A DNA stretch of 64,000 nt, from NCBI RefSeq assembly GCF_001623875.1, contig NZ_LWAE01000001.1:372001-436000 (forward strand), read 5' to 3'. The DNA comes from Clostridium magnum DSM 2767. Lineage in GTDB: Bacteria; Bacillota; Clostridia; Clostridiales; Clostridiaceae. The translations under genes and the position numbers were made by a program. A model generated the notes under the pieces. It was not told the DNA's origin. It saw nothing but the letters and a program-made list of their open reading frames with translations, and made no database searches. Positions 25,963 through 33,829 of this stretch are shown in pieces. The first letter of the stretch is position 1. Every line of letters starts with the position of its first letter.

Positions 25963-27744
25963 TTAAACTGATTCACTATGAGATTCTTTTATAGCTTTTA
26001 AGTCTTTCATCCATACTCGTACACTTTCAACTATTATAATTAATACAAGTATTATAAGAATAAAGGATACACCAGCTAACAGTATTTTCTTGTTAGGTAT
26101 ATAGTTACCAAAGATATTTTGAATAGCGGCAGTTAAGGTTATTATAGTTATAACTACCATTGGTATTGCAGTAATCAGTGCATACTTTGCTTTGCCAGAC
26201 TTTATAATTATTGTTGTTCCAACAGCAAAGGCTATAGCTGCAAGCATCTGGTTTGCGGTACCAAACATAGGCCATATTGTAGATACATTACCTGTGTACA
26301 ATAAATACCCCCAGCTAAGTGATATCAATGCACTAAAGAATACCATGTTAAATACTGAATTCTTGTCTTCAAAAGGTTTATAGAACTTTCCGCACAAGTC
26401 TTGAAGTAAGTATCTTCCTATTCTTGTTCCTGCATCAATTGTAGTTAAAATAAACAATGCTTCGAACATTATACAGAAATGATACCAGTAGGACATTAAG
26501 TGTTCAAGACCAGGAATCTTATAGAATATATAGGACATACCTACAGCTAAGGATACAGCTCCACCTGGTCTTCCTGCTAAGTTTTCACCAACCATTTGTG
26601 AGAGCATTGGAAGTTCTTCTGGAATCATTCCTAGCTTAGCAAATACTGCAGGAGCTGAGTTTATAGCAAAGTAATCTGCAGTTGGAAGGCAAGTTGCCGC
26701 AATTAAAGCCGTTAGAGCAACGAAGCATTCTAAAAGCATAGCACCAAATCCTATTGGTAGAATATCTTTTTCGCTAGATATAAGCTTAGGTGTTGTACCT
26801 GAACTTACTAGTGCATGGAAGCCTGACAAGGCTCCGCAAGCTATTGTTATAAATAAGAATGGGAACACCTTACCTGGAACTACTGGACCGCCCCCGTGAA
26901 CAAATTGTGTTATGGCAGGCATTTGAACAGTTGGTCTAACTATTATTATACCAATGGCTAATAAACCGATAACTCCAAGTTTCATATATGTGCTTAAGTA
27001 ATCTCTAGGAAGTAATAATAACCATACAGGAAGAGCTGCTGCGCAGAATCCATAAACAGCAAGTATTATTGACATCTGTTTTACATTAAATGTTAAATAA
27101 GGTGCTAAAGCTGTGTGTTGAATAGTTGGTCCTAATATAACCCCCAATAATACTAGAGCCATACCTATAATAGTAGCTTCACCAATTTTGCCAGGTCTTA
27201 CAAATTTTAAATATAGACCTATCAATATGGCAACCGGTATAGTGAATCCAACTGTAAAAGTACCCCAAGGGCTGTTATAAAGTGAGTTAACAACAGGTAA
27301 TCCTAGACCAGCCATTGCTATTATTAATATAAATAATACCGCTATAGAAGTAACAAATCCCATTCTTGTACCGAGATTTGTTCTAGCAATTTCAGCTATG
27401 GATTGACCATCATGTCTAACTGATGCAAATAACAACACCATGTCGTGTACAGCGCCAGCAAATACACCACCGATTAAAATCCAAAGAGTTCCTGGAAGAT
27501 AACCGAATTGTGCCGCTAGTACCGGCCCTATAAGTGGTCCAGCACCTGCAATTGCTGCAAAATGGTGACCTAATAGTACCCACTTATTAGTAGGCATATA
27601 GTCATGTCCATCTTCATGGACTTTTGATGGAACTTCTCTGGTTTCATCAACAACTAGTACTTTTGCTGCTATAAATGCGCCATAAGTTCTGTAGGCAATA
27701 ATTAAAACAAGAGCAGCGATAATGACAAGGACTATTGAATTCAT
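25963..27744 (-). CDS. cstA: CstA family transporter 1
   Basis: A 593-residue polytopic membrane protein with about 15 hydrophobic segments. The N-terminal third carries the CstA hallmark GHHFAAIAGAGPLIGPVLAAQFGYLPG. CstA/BtsT proteins of enteric bacteria import pyruvate or peptides. It is highly similar to the gene immediately upstream, so this is a tandem duplication. Its 5' region holds three direct repeats with 21-bp periodicity, fitting control by the LytTR regulator encoded at 31817. The start has a GGGGGG site eight bases upstream. Substrate (pyruvate, peptide or other) is not fixed by sequence. Confidence 0.92.
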   Translation of the reverse strand: MNSIVLVIIAALVLIIAYRTYGAFIAAKVLVVDETREVPSKVHEDGHDYMPTNKWVLLGHHFAAIAGAGPLIGPVLAAQFGYLPGTLWILIGGVFAGAVHDMVLLFASVRHDGQSIAEIARTNLGTRMGFVTSIAVLFILIIAMAGLGLPVVNSLYNSPWGTFTVGFTIPVAILIGLYLKFVRPGKIGEATIIGMALVLLGVILGPTIQHTALAPYLTFNVKQMSIILAVYGFCAAALPVWLLLLPRDYLSTYMKLGVIGLLAIGIIIVRPTVQMPAITQFVHGGGPVVPGKVFPFLFITIACGALSGFHALVSSGTTPKLISSEKDILPIGFGAMLLECFVALTALIAATCLPTADYFAINSAPAVFAKLGMIPEELPMLSQMVGENLAGRPGGAVSLAVGMSYIFYKIPGLEHLMSYWYHFCIMFEALFILTTIDAGTRIGRYLLQDLCGKFYKPFEDKNSVFNMVFFSALISLSWGYLLYTGNVSTIWPMFGTANQMLAAIAFAVGTTIIIKSGKAKYALITAIPMVVITIITLTAAIQNIFGNYIPNKKILLAGVSFILIILVLIIIVESVRVWMKDLKAIKESHSESV

Positions 27745-27876
27745 AAAAAAACCCCCCTTAATTTATTTGTGTAGATGTTTACAGTAAATGTAAAAATTCA
27801 TCTACTTAGTAAAAATTTAGATAATTATTAACATTAATAGTATTATGTTTAGCGTGAATAGGATATATTTAAACTG

Positions 27877-27926
27877 CGAATGGTCAAAAAACGGGGGTGA
27901 ATGGTAGAAAAGCAAGGGTGAATGGT
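27877..27926 (-). promoter_or_regulatory. Triple 21-bp-period direct repeat, probable LytTR operator
   Basis: On the plus strand, CGAATGGT (27877), TGAATGGT (27898) and TGAATGGT (27919) start exactly 21 bp apart. Read towards cstA1 the last two are ACCATTCA-N13-ACCATTCA. The known BtsR (YehT) consensus is ACCRCTCA-N13-ACCRCTCA, so both spacing and sequence agree closely. They lie 130-180 bp upstream of the cstA1 start. Confidence 0.65.
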
Positions 27927-27991
27927 AGAAAATGAAAGGTCAACATACTTGCCTAATACAATTAAAATTGGAAAAAATTACACTAAAAATA

Positions 27992-28024
27992 AAGAGTAAG
28001 TATAAAGTTAATATACCTACTCTT
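27992..28024 (-). terminator. Terminator of cstA2
   Basis: AAGAGTAAGTATA (27992-28004) and TATACCTACTCTT (28012-28024) form a 13-bp stem with one mismatch. On the minus strand a TTTATTTTTA tract follows, 18 bp after the cstA2 stop. It separates the paralogues into two transcripts. Confidence 0.8.
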
Positions 28025-28041
28025 CATTAAAATTTTATTTT

Positions 28042-29835
28042 TTAAATAGCATGGGTACTATTTTCAGCATTACTTGAAGATTGCTTTTTCCATTCCTTAA
28101 TCCACACTTTAACGCTTTCAGCAAGAATTATAACCATCATTACAATTAATACAGTAGAAAGACCTGCTAATAAGTTTTGGTGTTTTGGTAAATAGTTTGA
28201 GAATATATTAGTTATAATAGCAGTTAAGGTTATTATCGCTGTTATAGTCATAGGAATTATAGTTATAGGAGCATATTTTTGCTTGCCCATTTTGATTATA
28301 ACTGTTGTACCTACTGCAAAAGCTATAGTTGCAAGGGTTTGATTTGCAGTACCAAACAGCGGCCATATTGTAGATATATTTCCTGTGTATAACAGATATC
28401 CCCAAGTGAAGGACATAAGTGCACTGAAGAATATTATGTTAGCCCAAGAATCTTTTTTAGCCAGTGGTTTATATGCTTGACCAAACAGATCTTGTAGTAG
28501 ATATCTTCCTATTCTTGTACCAGCATCTATAGTAGTTAAAATAAATAGTGCTTCAAACATTATACAGAAGTGATACCAGTATGCCATTAAGTGTTCGAAG
28601 CCTGGTATTTTATAAAATACGTAAGACATACCTACTGCGAGAGATACAGAACCACCAGGTCTTCCTGCAAGTTCTTCACCAACCATCTTTGAAAGCATTG
28701 GAAGCTCATTTGGAGTCATTCCCAGTTTAGCAAATACAGCTGGAGCTGAGTTTATAGCAAAATAATCTGCTGTTGGAAGACAAGTTGCAGCAATTAATGC
28801 CATTAAAGCTATAAAGGATTCTATAACCATTGAGCCATAACCTATTGGAAGTATATCTTTTTCGTTTGCAATAAGCTTTGGAGTTGTACCAGAACTTATA
28901 AGAGCATGGAACCCAGATAAAGCACCACAAGCTATTGTTATAAATAGGAATGGGAATACTTTACCAGGAATAATTGGACCACCACCATGTACAAACTGAG
29001 TAATAGCTGGCATTTGAATAACAGGTCTAACTATTAGTATACCAACTACAAGAGCTCCAATAACACCAAGTTTCATGTAGGTACTTAGGTAGTCTCTTGG
29101 AAGTAGTAGTAGCCATACAGGAAGTGCTGCAGCGCAGAAACCATATGCTGCAAGTATAAGTGACATTTGTTTAGCATTAAACGTAAAGTATGGGGCAAGT
29201 GCTGTATGTTGAATGTATGGTCCTGCAATAACACCAACCATAATAAGTGCCATACCAATAATTGTAGCTTCGCCTATTTTTCCTGGACGTATAAATTTTA
29301 AATAAACGCCTATAAGCATCGCAACAGGAATTGTAAATCCAACAGTGAAAGTACCCCAAGGGCTGTCATAAAGTGAGTTAACAACTGGTATTCCAAGGCC
29401 AGCCATAGTTATTATAAGTATGAAAATAACAGCCAGAGAAGTAATAAAACCCATTCTTTTACCTAAGTTAGCCTTAGCAACTTCAGCAATAGATTGTCCA
29501 TCATGTCTAACAGAAGAAAAAAGTATTACCATGTCGTGGACAGCACCAGCAACTACACCACCGATCAAAATCCAAAGTGTTCCTGGAAGATAACCGAATT
29601 GAGCTGCTAGTACAGGCCCTATAAGTGGTCCAGCACCTGCAATTGCTGCAAAATGATGTCCGAGTAATACCCATTTGTTTGTAGGAACATAGTCACGACC
29701 ATCTTCGTGAACCTTGGAAGGTACTGCTCTAGTTTCATCAAGAGCTAAAACTTTCGCTGCTATAAATGCGCCGTAGAATCTGTAACCTAAAGTTAATACA
29801 AGAGCAGCAATAATAACTAAAACAATAGAGTTCAT
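28042..29835 (-). CDS. cstA: CstA family transporter 2
   Basis: About 597 residues, colinear with the downstream CstA and differing mainly by conservative changes and in the C-terminal tail, which is rich in Ser and Asn. The GHHFAAIAGAGPLIGP block and the helices are intact. The frame opens at 29901, but the ATG at 29835 follows AAGGGG at a proper distance and gives the same N-terminus (MNSIVLVIIAAL) as its paralogue. A cre-like sequence lies about 80 bp upstream, whereas the triple LytTR repeat is found only before cstA1. The two copies may therefore respond to different signals. Confidence 0.92.
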   Translation of the reverse strand: MNSIVLVIIAALVLTLGYRFYGAFIAAKVLALDETRAVPSKVHEDGRDYVPTNKWVLLGHHFAAIAGAGPLIGPVLAAQFGYLPGTLWILIGGVVAGAVHDMVILFSSVRHDGQSIAEVAKANLGKRMGFITSLAVIFILIITMAGLGIPVVNSLYDSPWGTFTVGFTIPVAMLIGVYLKFIRPGKIGEATIIGMALIMVGVIAGPYIQHTALAPYFTFNAKQMSLILAAYGFCAAALPVWLLLLPRDYLSTYMKLGVIGALVVGILIVRPVIQMPAITQFVHGGGPIIPGKVFPFLFITIACGALSGFHALISSGTTPKLIANEKDILPIGYGSMVIESFIALMALIAATCLPTADYFAINSAPAVFAKLGMTPNELPMLSKMVGEELAGRPGGSVSLAVGMSYVFYKIPGFEHLMAYWYHFCIMFEALFILTTIDAGTRIGRYLLQDLFGQAYKPLAKKDSWANIIFFSALMSFTWGYLLYTGNISTIWPLFGTANQTLATIAFAVGTTVIIKMGKQKYAPITIIPMTITAIITLTAIITNIFSNYLPKHQNLLAGLSTVLIVMMVIILAESVKVWIKEWKKQSSSNAENSTHAI

Positions 29836-29913
29836 ATAAAGATCCCCTTCATATATGATTAATAAATTTAGCAAATGAAAACTGATATATTGATTATGCA
29901 TTAAAAGAATGAT

Positions 29914-29927
29914 TGCAAACGTTTCCT
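29914..29927 (-). promoter_or_regulatory. cre-like site upstream of cstA2
   Basis: TGCAAACGTTTCCT keeps the CcpA core AAACGTTT but departs from the consensus at the outer positions. It lies 79-92 bp upstream of the cstA2 start. CcpA control is a reasonable inference. Confidence 0.45.
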
Positions 29928-30180
29928 TTGCTATGCTTATATAATAATACTTTACTTTAAATTTACATATATAATTATCTTGAAGAGATAAAAATCGGCA
30001 ATGAATAGCAGAATTTCAACCTTAATTGACATGGTAGTAATAAAGTTATTTAAATATTTTCATTTTACTATATAATATAGTATAGAGAGAATATTATAGT
30101 AATCTGAATTGATCAAATAAAACTTCAATTTATATGGAGCTGATCCAGCTGTGCTAATTACTGTTGAGAGGAGGGATAGT

Positions 30181-31824
30181 TTGCTTTATGTACAGTTATT
30201 AGAACGAATGGCCTTAATCGCTTTGGCTGCATATATATATAATCAATCTCATATTTTTAAAAATCTGATAAAAGATGAGCTAAAGATTACAGATAAGATT
30301 GGTATGATTGTGTTCTTTAGTGTTGTGGCTATTATAGGTACATATACTGGTGTAAACTTAGAACCGTATGCTATTGCCAATACAAGACCTATAGGCGCCA
30401 TAGCTGCTGGATATGTAGGAGGACCTGTTGTAGGAATTGCTGTAGGTCTTATTTCAGGAACTCATAGATATTTTATTGGAGGTTTTACAGCATTTGCCTG
30501 CGGTATAGCTGCAATAGTAGAAGGGATAACAGGAGCTCTGGCTAGAAGATACTCTAAAGATGGAGCCTTTAGTGTGAGAAGTGGATTTATTGGAGCTGTA
30601 GTAGCAGAATGTCTTCAAATGCTTATTTTATTGATTTTCTCAAGACCATTAGATGATGCAGTAAATTTGGTAACAATCATAGGGTTACCGATGATTCTTA
30701 TAAATTCTTTTGGAGTAGTTATTTTTATAAATATAATACAGAATGCTAGAAATGAATATAACATACTAAGTGCTATGCAGTCACAAAAGGCTCTTAATAT
30801 TGCAAAAAGAACTATAGGGCATATGAGAAAAGGTTTAAATAAAGATACTGCAAAAAGTGTGGCTGAGATTATACATGAAATGTCCAATAATTCAGGAGTA
30901 TTTATAGGAGGAAAAGATGGCTTTCTCACTTATTGTGGAGATGAAATAGATCAAGAAACTCTAAGTAAAAGTGTACAGGCTTATTATAAATCACCGAAAT
31001 ATGTAGTAATTAAATTTATAAGCAATAATAAAGAAATATTTTTTATATGTGCGCCTCTTTTTACATCTACAAATAGTTTTGAAGGGGTAATTGGGTTAAA
31101 GGTGAAGTCAGAAAAAAATATTAATTCTTACTTTTGGGAATTTGCAAAAGACTTAAGCGAATTTTTATCTACTCAAATAGAGTTGTACAGGTTGAATAAT
31201 CTAGCACAAGAAGCATTCACTGCGGAATTTAGAGCCTTAAGAGCTCAAATAGAACCTCACTTTCTGTTCAATGCTTTAAATACTATATCATCCTTTTGTA
31301 GAACAAACCCTATTAGAGCAAGAGAACTTATCATCGATCTTTCAAATTATTTTAGACAAACATTAAAAAGACAAGAAGATTTTCTCTCTTTAAAGGATGA
31401 ACTTGATTTTTTACAATCTTATTTATCCATTGAAGAAGCCAGATTTGGCGATAGACTTAAATTCATAGTTGATATACCACAGAATATGCTGAATATGAAA
31501 GTACCTGCTTTTATACTTCAACCAATAGTAGAAAATTCTATCAAACACGGCATACTTCCCAAGTTATCTGGAGGTAGTGTATTGCTTAAAGCATCTTGTT
31601 CTCAGGGAGGAATATTATTTAGCGTAGAGGATACAGGAGTAGGTATGAAAGAGGAGAGATTTAAGGAAGTTGTAAATAAGTGGCCGGGAATAGGGCTTAA
31701 AAATGTAAGTGAAAGACTAAAGTTATTATATGGAGATCAGTATAAATTAAACATAACAACTTCTTTTAACGAAGGTACTAGGGTAAGTTTTCTAATACCA
31801 AAGGGAGGACTAATAAATGAATAA
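30181..31824 (+). CDS. LytS-family sensor histidine kinase (BtsS-like)
   Basis: About 547 residues. The N-terminal ~180 form a 5TMR-LYT membrane sensor with the motif NTRPIGAIAAGYVGGPVVGIAVG. A GAF-like region follows, then a His_kinase domain (RALRAQIEPHFLFNALNTISSF) and HATPase_c (QPIVENSIKHG, DTGVGM). The frame opens at a GTG at 30151, but AGGAGGG at 30169-30175 directs initiation at TTG 30181. It overlaps the LytTR regulator gene by eight bases. LytS/LytTR pairs beside cstA genes match the enteric BtsSR-BtsT arrangement, where the kinase senses extracellular pyruvate. The ligand here is inferred. Confidence 0.9.
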   Translation: MLYVQLLERMALIALAAYIYNQSHIFKNLIKDELKITDKIGMIVFFSVVAIIGTYTGVNLEPYAIANTRPIGAIAAGYVGGPVVGIAVGLISGTHRYFIGGFTAFACGIAAIVEGITGALARRYSKDGAFSVRSGFIGAVVAECLQMLILLIFSRPLDDAVNLVTIIGLPMILINSFGVVIFINIIQNARNEYNILSAMQSQKALNIAKRTIGHMRKGLNKDTAKSVAEIIHEMSNNSGVFIGGKDGFLTYCGDEIDQETLSKSVQAYYKSPKYVVIKFISNNKEIFFICAPLFTSTNSFEGVIGLKVKSEKNINSYFWEFAKDLSEFLSTQIELYRLNNLAQEAFTAEFRALRAQIEPHFLFNALNTISSFCRTNPIRARELIIDLSNYFRQTLKRQEDFLSLKDELDFLQSYLSIEEARFGDRLKFIVDIPQNMLNMKVPAFILQPIVENSIKHGILPKLSGGSVLLKASCSQGGILFSVEDTGVGMKEERFKEVVNKWPGIGLKNVSERLKLLYGDQYKLNITTSFNEGTRVSFLIPKGGLINE

Positions 31825-32587
31825 ATTAAGATGTATTATTGTAGAAGATGAAATACCAGCATCTGAAGAGCTTAGTTATATAATATCAAAGTATGACTCT
31901 ATAAAAGTAGAAGGAATAGCTCATGATGGTGAAAGTGGCATGGAGCTTATTAAACACAAAAAGCCTGATGCTGTATTTATGGATATAAATATGCCACTTG
32001 AAAATGGTATAAAGCTTGCAAGTAAAGTTAAAGAATTAGATAGCTCTATAGAAATAATTTTTGTTACCGCATATGAGGAGTATGCAATAAAAGCATTTGA
32101 AGTTAATGCTTTGGACTATATTCTAAAGCCTTTTGATGAGAAAAGAATTAGTATAACCATAAGTAGATTAGAGGCTAAGTGGAAAAGCAAAAAAATGGAT
32201 AACAAGGAACTGCCAAATATAATAAATGAAATAATAAATAAAATTGATAAAGAAGAAAAATTAGTTAAGAAACTACCTTGTGAGAGAAATGGAAAAATTA
32301 TATTAGTAGATATCAAAGATATATATTTTTGCTATATAGAAGATGAAAAAACATATATTAAGACTAAGGATGATAGTTATTTAGTGGGGTATACCCTACA
32401 TCAAATAGAGGGAAAAACTAATTTTTTTAGAGCCCATAGAAGTTATCTTGTGAATATGGATAATATAAAAGAGCTTTACTCCTGGTTTAATGGAACTTAT
32501 AAACTAGTAATGAATGATTTGCAAAAGACAGAGGTGCCTATAAGTCGTAATAATGTAAGAAAGTTAAAAGAATTACTCGGAATTTAA
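31817..32587 (+). CDS. LytTR-family response regulator (BtsR-like)
   Basis: A 256-residue regulator: receiver domain (1-120, acidic residues 10-12, phosphoacceptor Asp56 in FMDINMP, lysine in ILKPFD), a charged linker, and a LytTR DNA-binding domain (about 150-254, ending FRAHRSYLVNMDNIKELYSWFNGTYKL...). LytTR proteins bind paired direct repeats two helical turns apart, exactly what lies before cstA1. The gene overlaps lytS by eight bases, so the two are translated together. Its likely target is the divergently placed cstA1. Confidence 0.92.
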   Translation: MNKLRCIIVEDEIPASEELSYIISKYDSIKVEGIAHDGESGMELIKHKKPDAVFMDINMPLENGIKLASKVKELDSSIEIIFVTAYEEYAIKAFEVNALDYILKPFDEKRISITISRLEAKWKSKKMDNKELPNIINEIINKIDKEEKLVKKLPCERNGKIILVDIKDIYFCYIEDEKTYIKTKDDSYLVGYTLHQIEGKTNFFRAHRSYLVNMDNIKELYSWFNGTYKLVMNDLQKTEVPISRNNVRKLKELLGI

Positions 32588-32670
32588 ATATATATGCATT
32601 GACATAGAATTTTAATAAAGATATTATATTTCATATCGACGGCTTTTCAATTAGGAGGATTAATAAGGTT

Positions 32671-33075
32671 ATGTTAAATTTGTTCACTGATAGGTTACTA
32701 GTACAGGTTGAGAAGATTGACGAGCAGCATAAAATCATCTTCAGCATAATCGAAGAATTTTATAATGTCTCTATGAACGGAGGTAGTAAGGAAAATATAG
32801 TACAAGTCTTTAATAATTTAAAAAATCACCTTGAACAACATTTTGCAGATGAAGAAGGTTATATGATTAAATATAACTTCGAAAATTATGAAGAACATAA
32901 AGAAAAGCATAATATTTTTATGCGTAAGGTTTATACGTTAGAAAATGCATTTAAATGTGAACATATACCCCTTACTAAATTAGCAGAGGCAAATGAATTT
33001 TTTTCAGAAGGGCTTCTGACACATATAAGTGAGGTAGATGATAAATTAGGGGTGTTCTTAAGGGACAAGTTTTAA
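32671..33075 (+). CDS. Bacteriohemerythrin
   Basis: A 134-residue single-domain hemerythrin. The di-iron ligands are visible in order: His20 (DEQHKI), the HLEQHFADEE segment, HKEKH, and His with Asp in the C-terminal LTHISEVDD. It binds O2 reversibly at a non-heme di-iron site. In anaerobes such proteins bind, sense or detoxify oxygen, or store iron. There is no membrane segment. It lies between the cst regulators and a degenerate receiver protein, all on the plus strand, with its own AGGAGG site. Confidence 0.92.
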   Translation: MLNLFTDRLLVQVEKIDEQHKIIFSIIEEFYNVSMNGGSKENIVQVFNNLKNHLEQHFADEEGYMIKYNFENYEEHKEKHNIFMRKVYTLENAFKCEHIPLTKLAEANEFFSEGLLTHISEVDDKLGVFLRDKF

Positions 33076-33168
33076 GCAAGTAAATTAAATATATATAAAA
33101 TTGGTTGAAAAACAGTAACTTATGGGTTAAAATCAGATTAGATTAGATTGTTATATGGTGGTGAAACC

Positions 33169-33732
33169 ATGAAAAAAATACTTTTAGTTAATGATTGTAA
33201 ATTTGAAAGTCTTGTAATGAAAGATTATTTGAATGACATAGGATATAGTGTACAAGTAGCAAATGAATATGATGTGTTTGTACAAGTAAGAAAGTGTCAA
33301 CCAGATATAGTTATAGCTAACCTAATCATGAGAGACACTACAGGAGATAAACTTATAGAATATATTAAGAGCACTAATCCTGGAATTATATGCTTACTCT
33401 CTTCATGTGACTTAATAAAACTAGAAGATTTTATTGAAAATAAGGTAGATGAAGTTATTCATACTCCAATTAATAAGCTAGGATTATTAGAGATTTTAAA
33501 TAAAGCTTTATCTAAGACAGGAAATAGTAATGTAAAGGTAATTAAAGATAGTGTTGAAAGAGGGCTTAGTGATATAAGCTATAAACATACCGAGGTGAAT
33601 CTCTTAAGTAACCCGAATGTAAGTGAAAAGAAAAGTAATTTTTCTTTTTGTCCATATTGTGGTCAGAAGCTTGCTGTATCAGACCAGAAATTTTTGTTTT
33701 GTCCATATTGTGGACAAAAGATGAAAAATTAA
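33169..33732 (+). CDS. Degenerate receiver domain fused to a zinc ribbon
   Basis: About 187 residues. Residues 1-120 have the receiver fold pattern (ILLVNDCKFESLVMKDYLNDIGYSV...), but key sites are lost: the usual Asp pair is NDC, the phosphoacceptor position reads Asn (VIANLIM), and the lysine position is Thr (HTPIN). Phosphorylation is thus unlikely. After a polar linker, the C-terminus has two near-identical CPYCGQK motifs forming one four-cysteine zinc ribbon. The ATG at 33169 follows GGTGG; an in-frame TTG further up lacks a site. I know no named family; a protein-protein or nucleic-acid-binding adaptor is possible. Confidence 0.7.
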   Translation: MKKILLVNDCKFESLVMKDYLNDIGYSVQVANEYDVFVQVRKCQPDIVIANLIMRDTTGDKLIEYIKSTNPGIICLLSSCDLIKLEDFIENKVDEVIHTPINKLGLLEILNKALSKTGNSNVKVIKDSVERGLSDISYKHTEVNLLSNPNVSEKKSNFSFCPYCGQKLAVSDQKFLFCPYCGQKMKN

Positions 33733-33746
33733 GTTATTAATAGGCC

Positions 33747-33809
33747 AGGAGCAAATATTGTAATATTTAAAGCTTAAGGAATACTTTAAGTATTATAATA
33801 TCTGCCCCT
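33747..33809. terminator. Long hairpin between convergent genes
   Basis: AGGAGCAAATATTGTAATAT (33747-33766) and its continuation pair with a segment ending ATCTGCCCCT at 33809. The stem is about 26 bp with a few mismatches and a 12-nt loop. It lies between the zinc-ribbon gene and the ABC-F gene and probably ends both transcripts, though T-runs are poor. Confidence 0.5.
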
Positions 33810-33829
33810 AGTTCAAGGTTTACACTTTA

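Noticed and set aside
29990-30030. A second LytTR repeat set upstream of cstA2
   Set aside because: One ATGAATAGC-like sequence occurs near 30001, but no partner lies 21 bp away.
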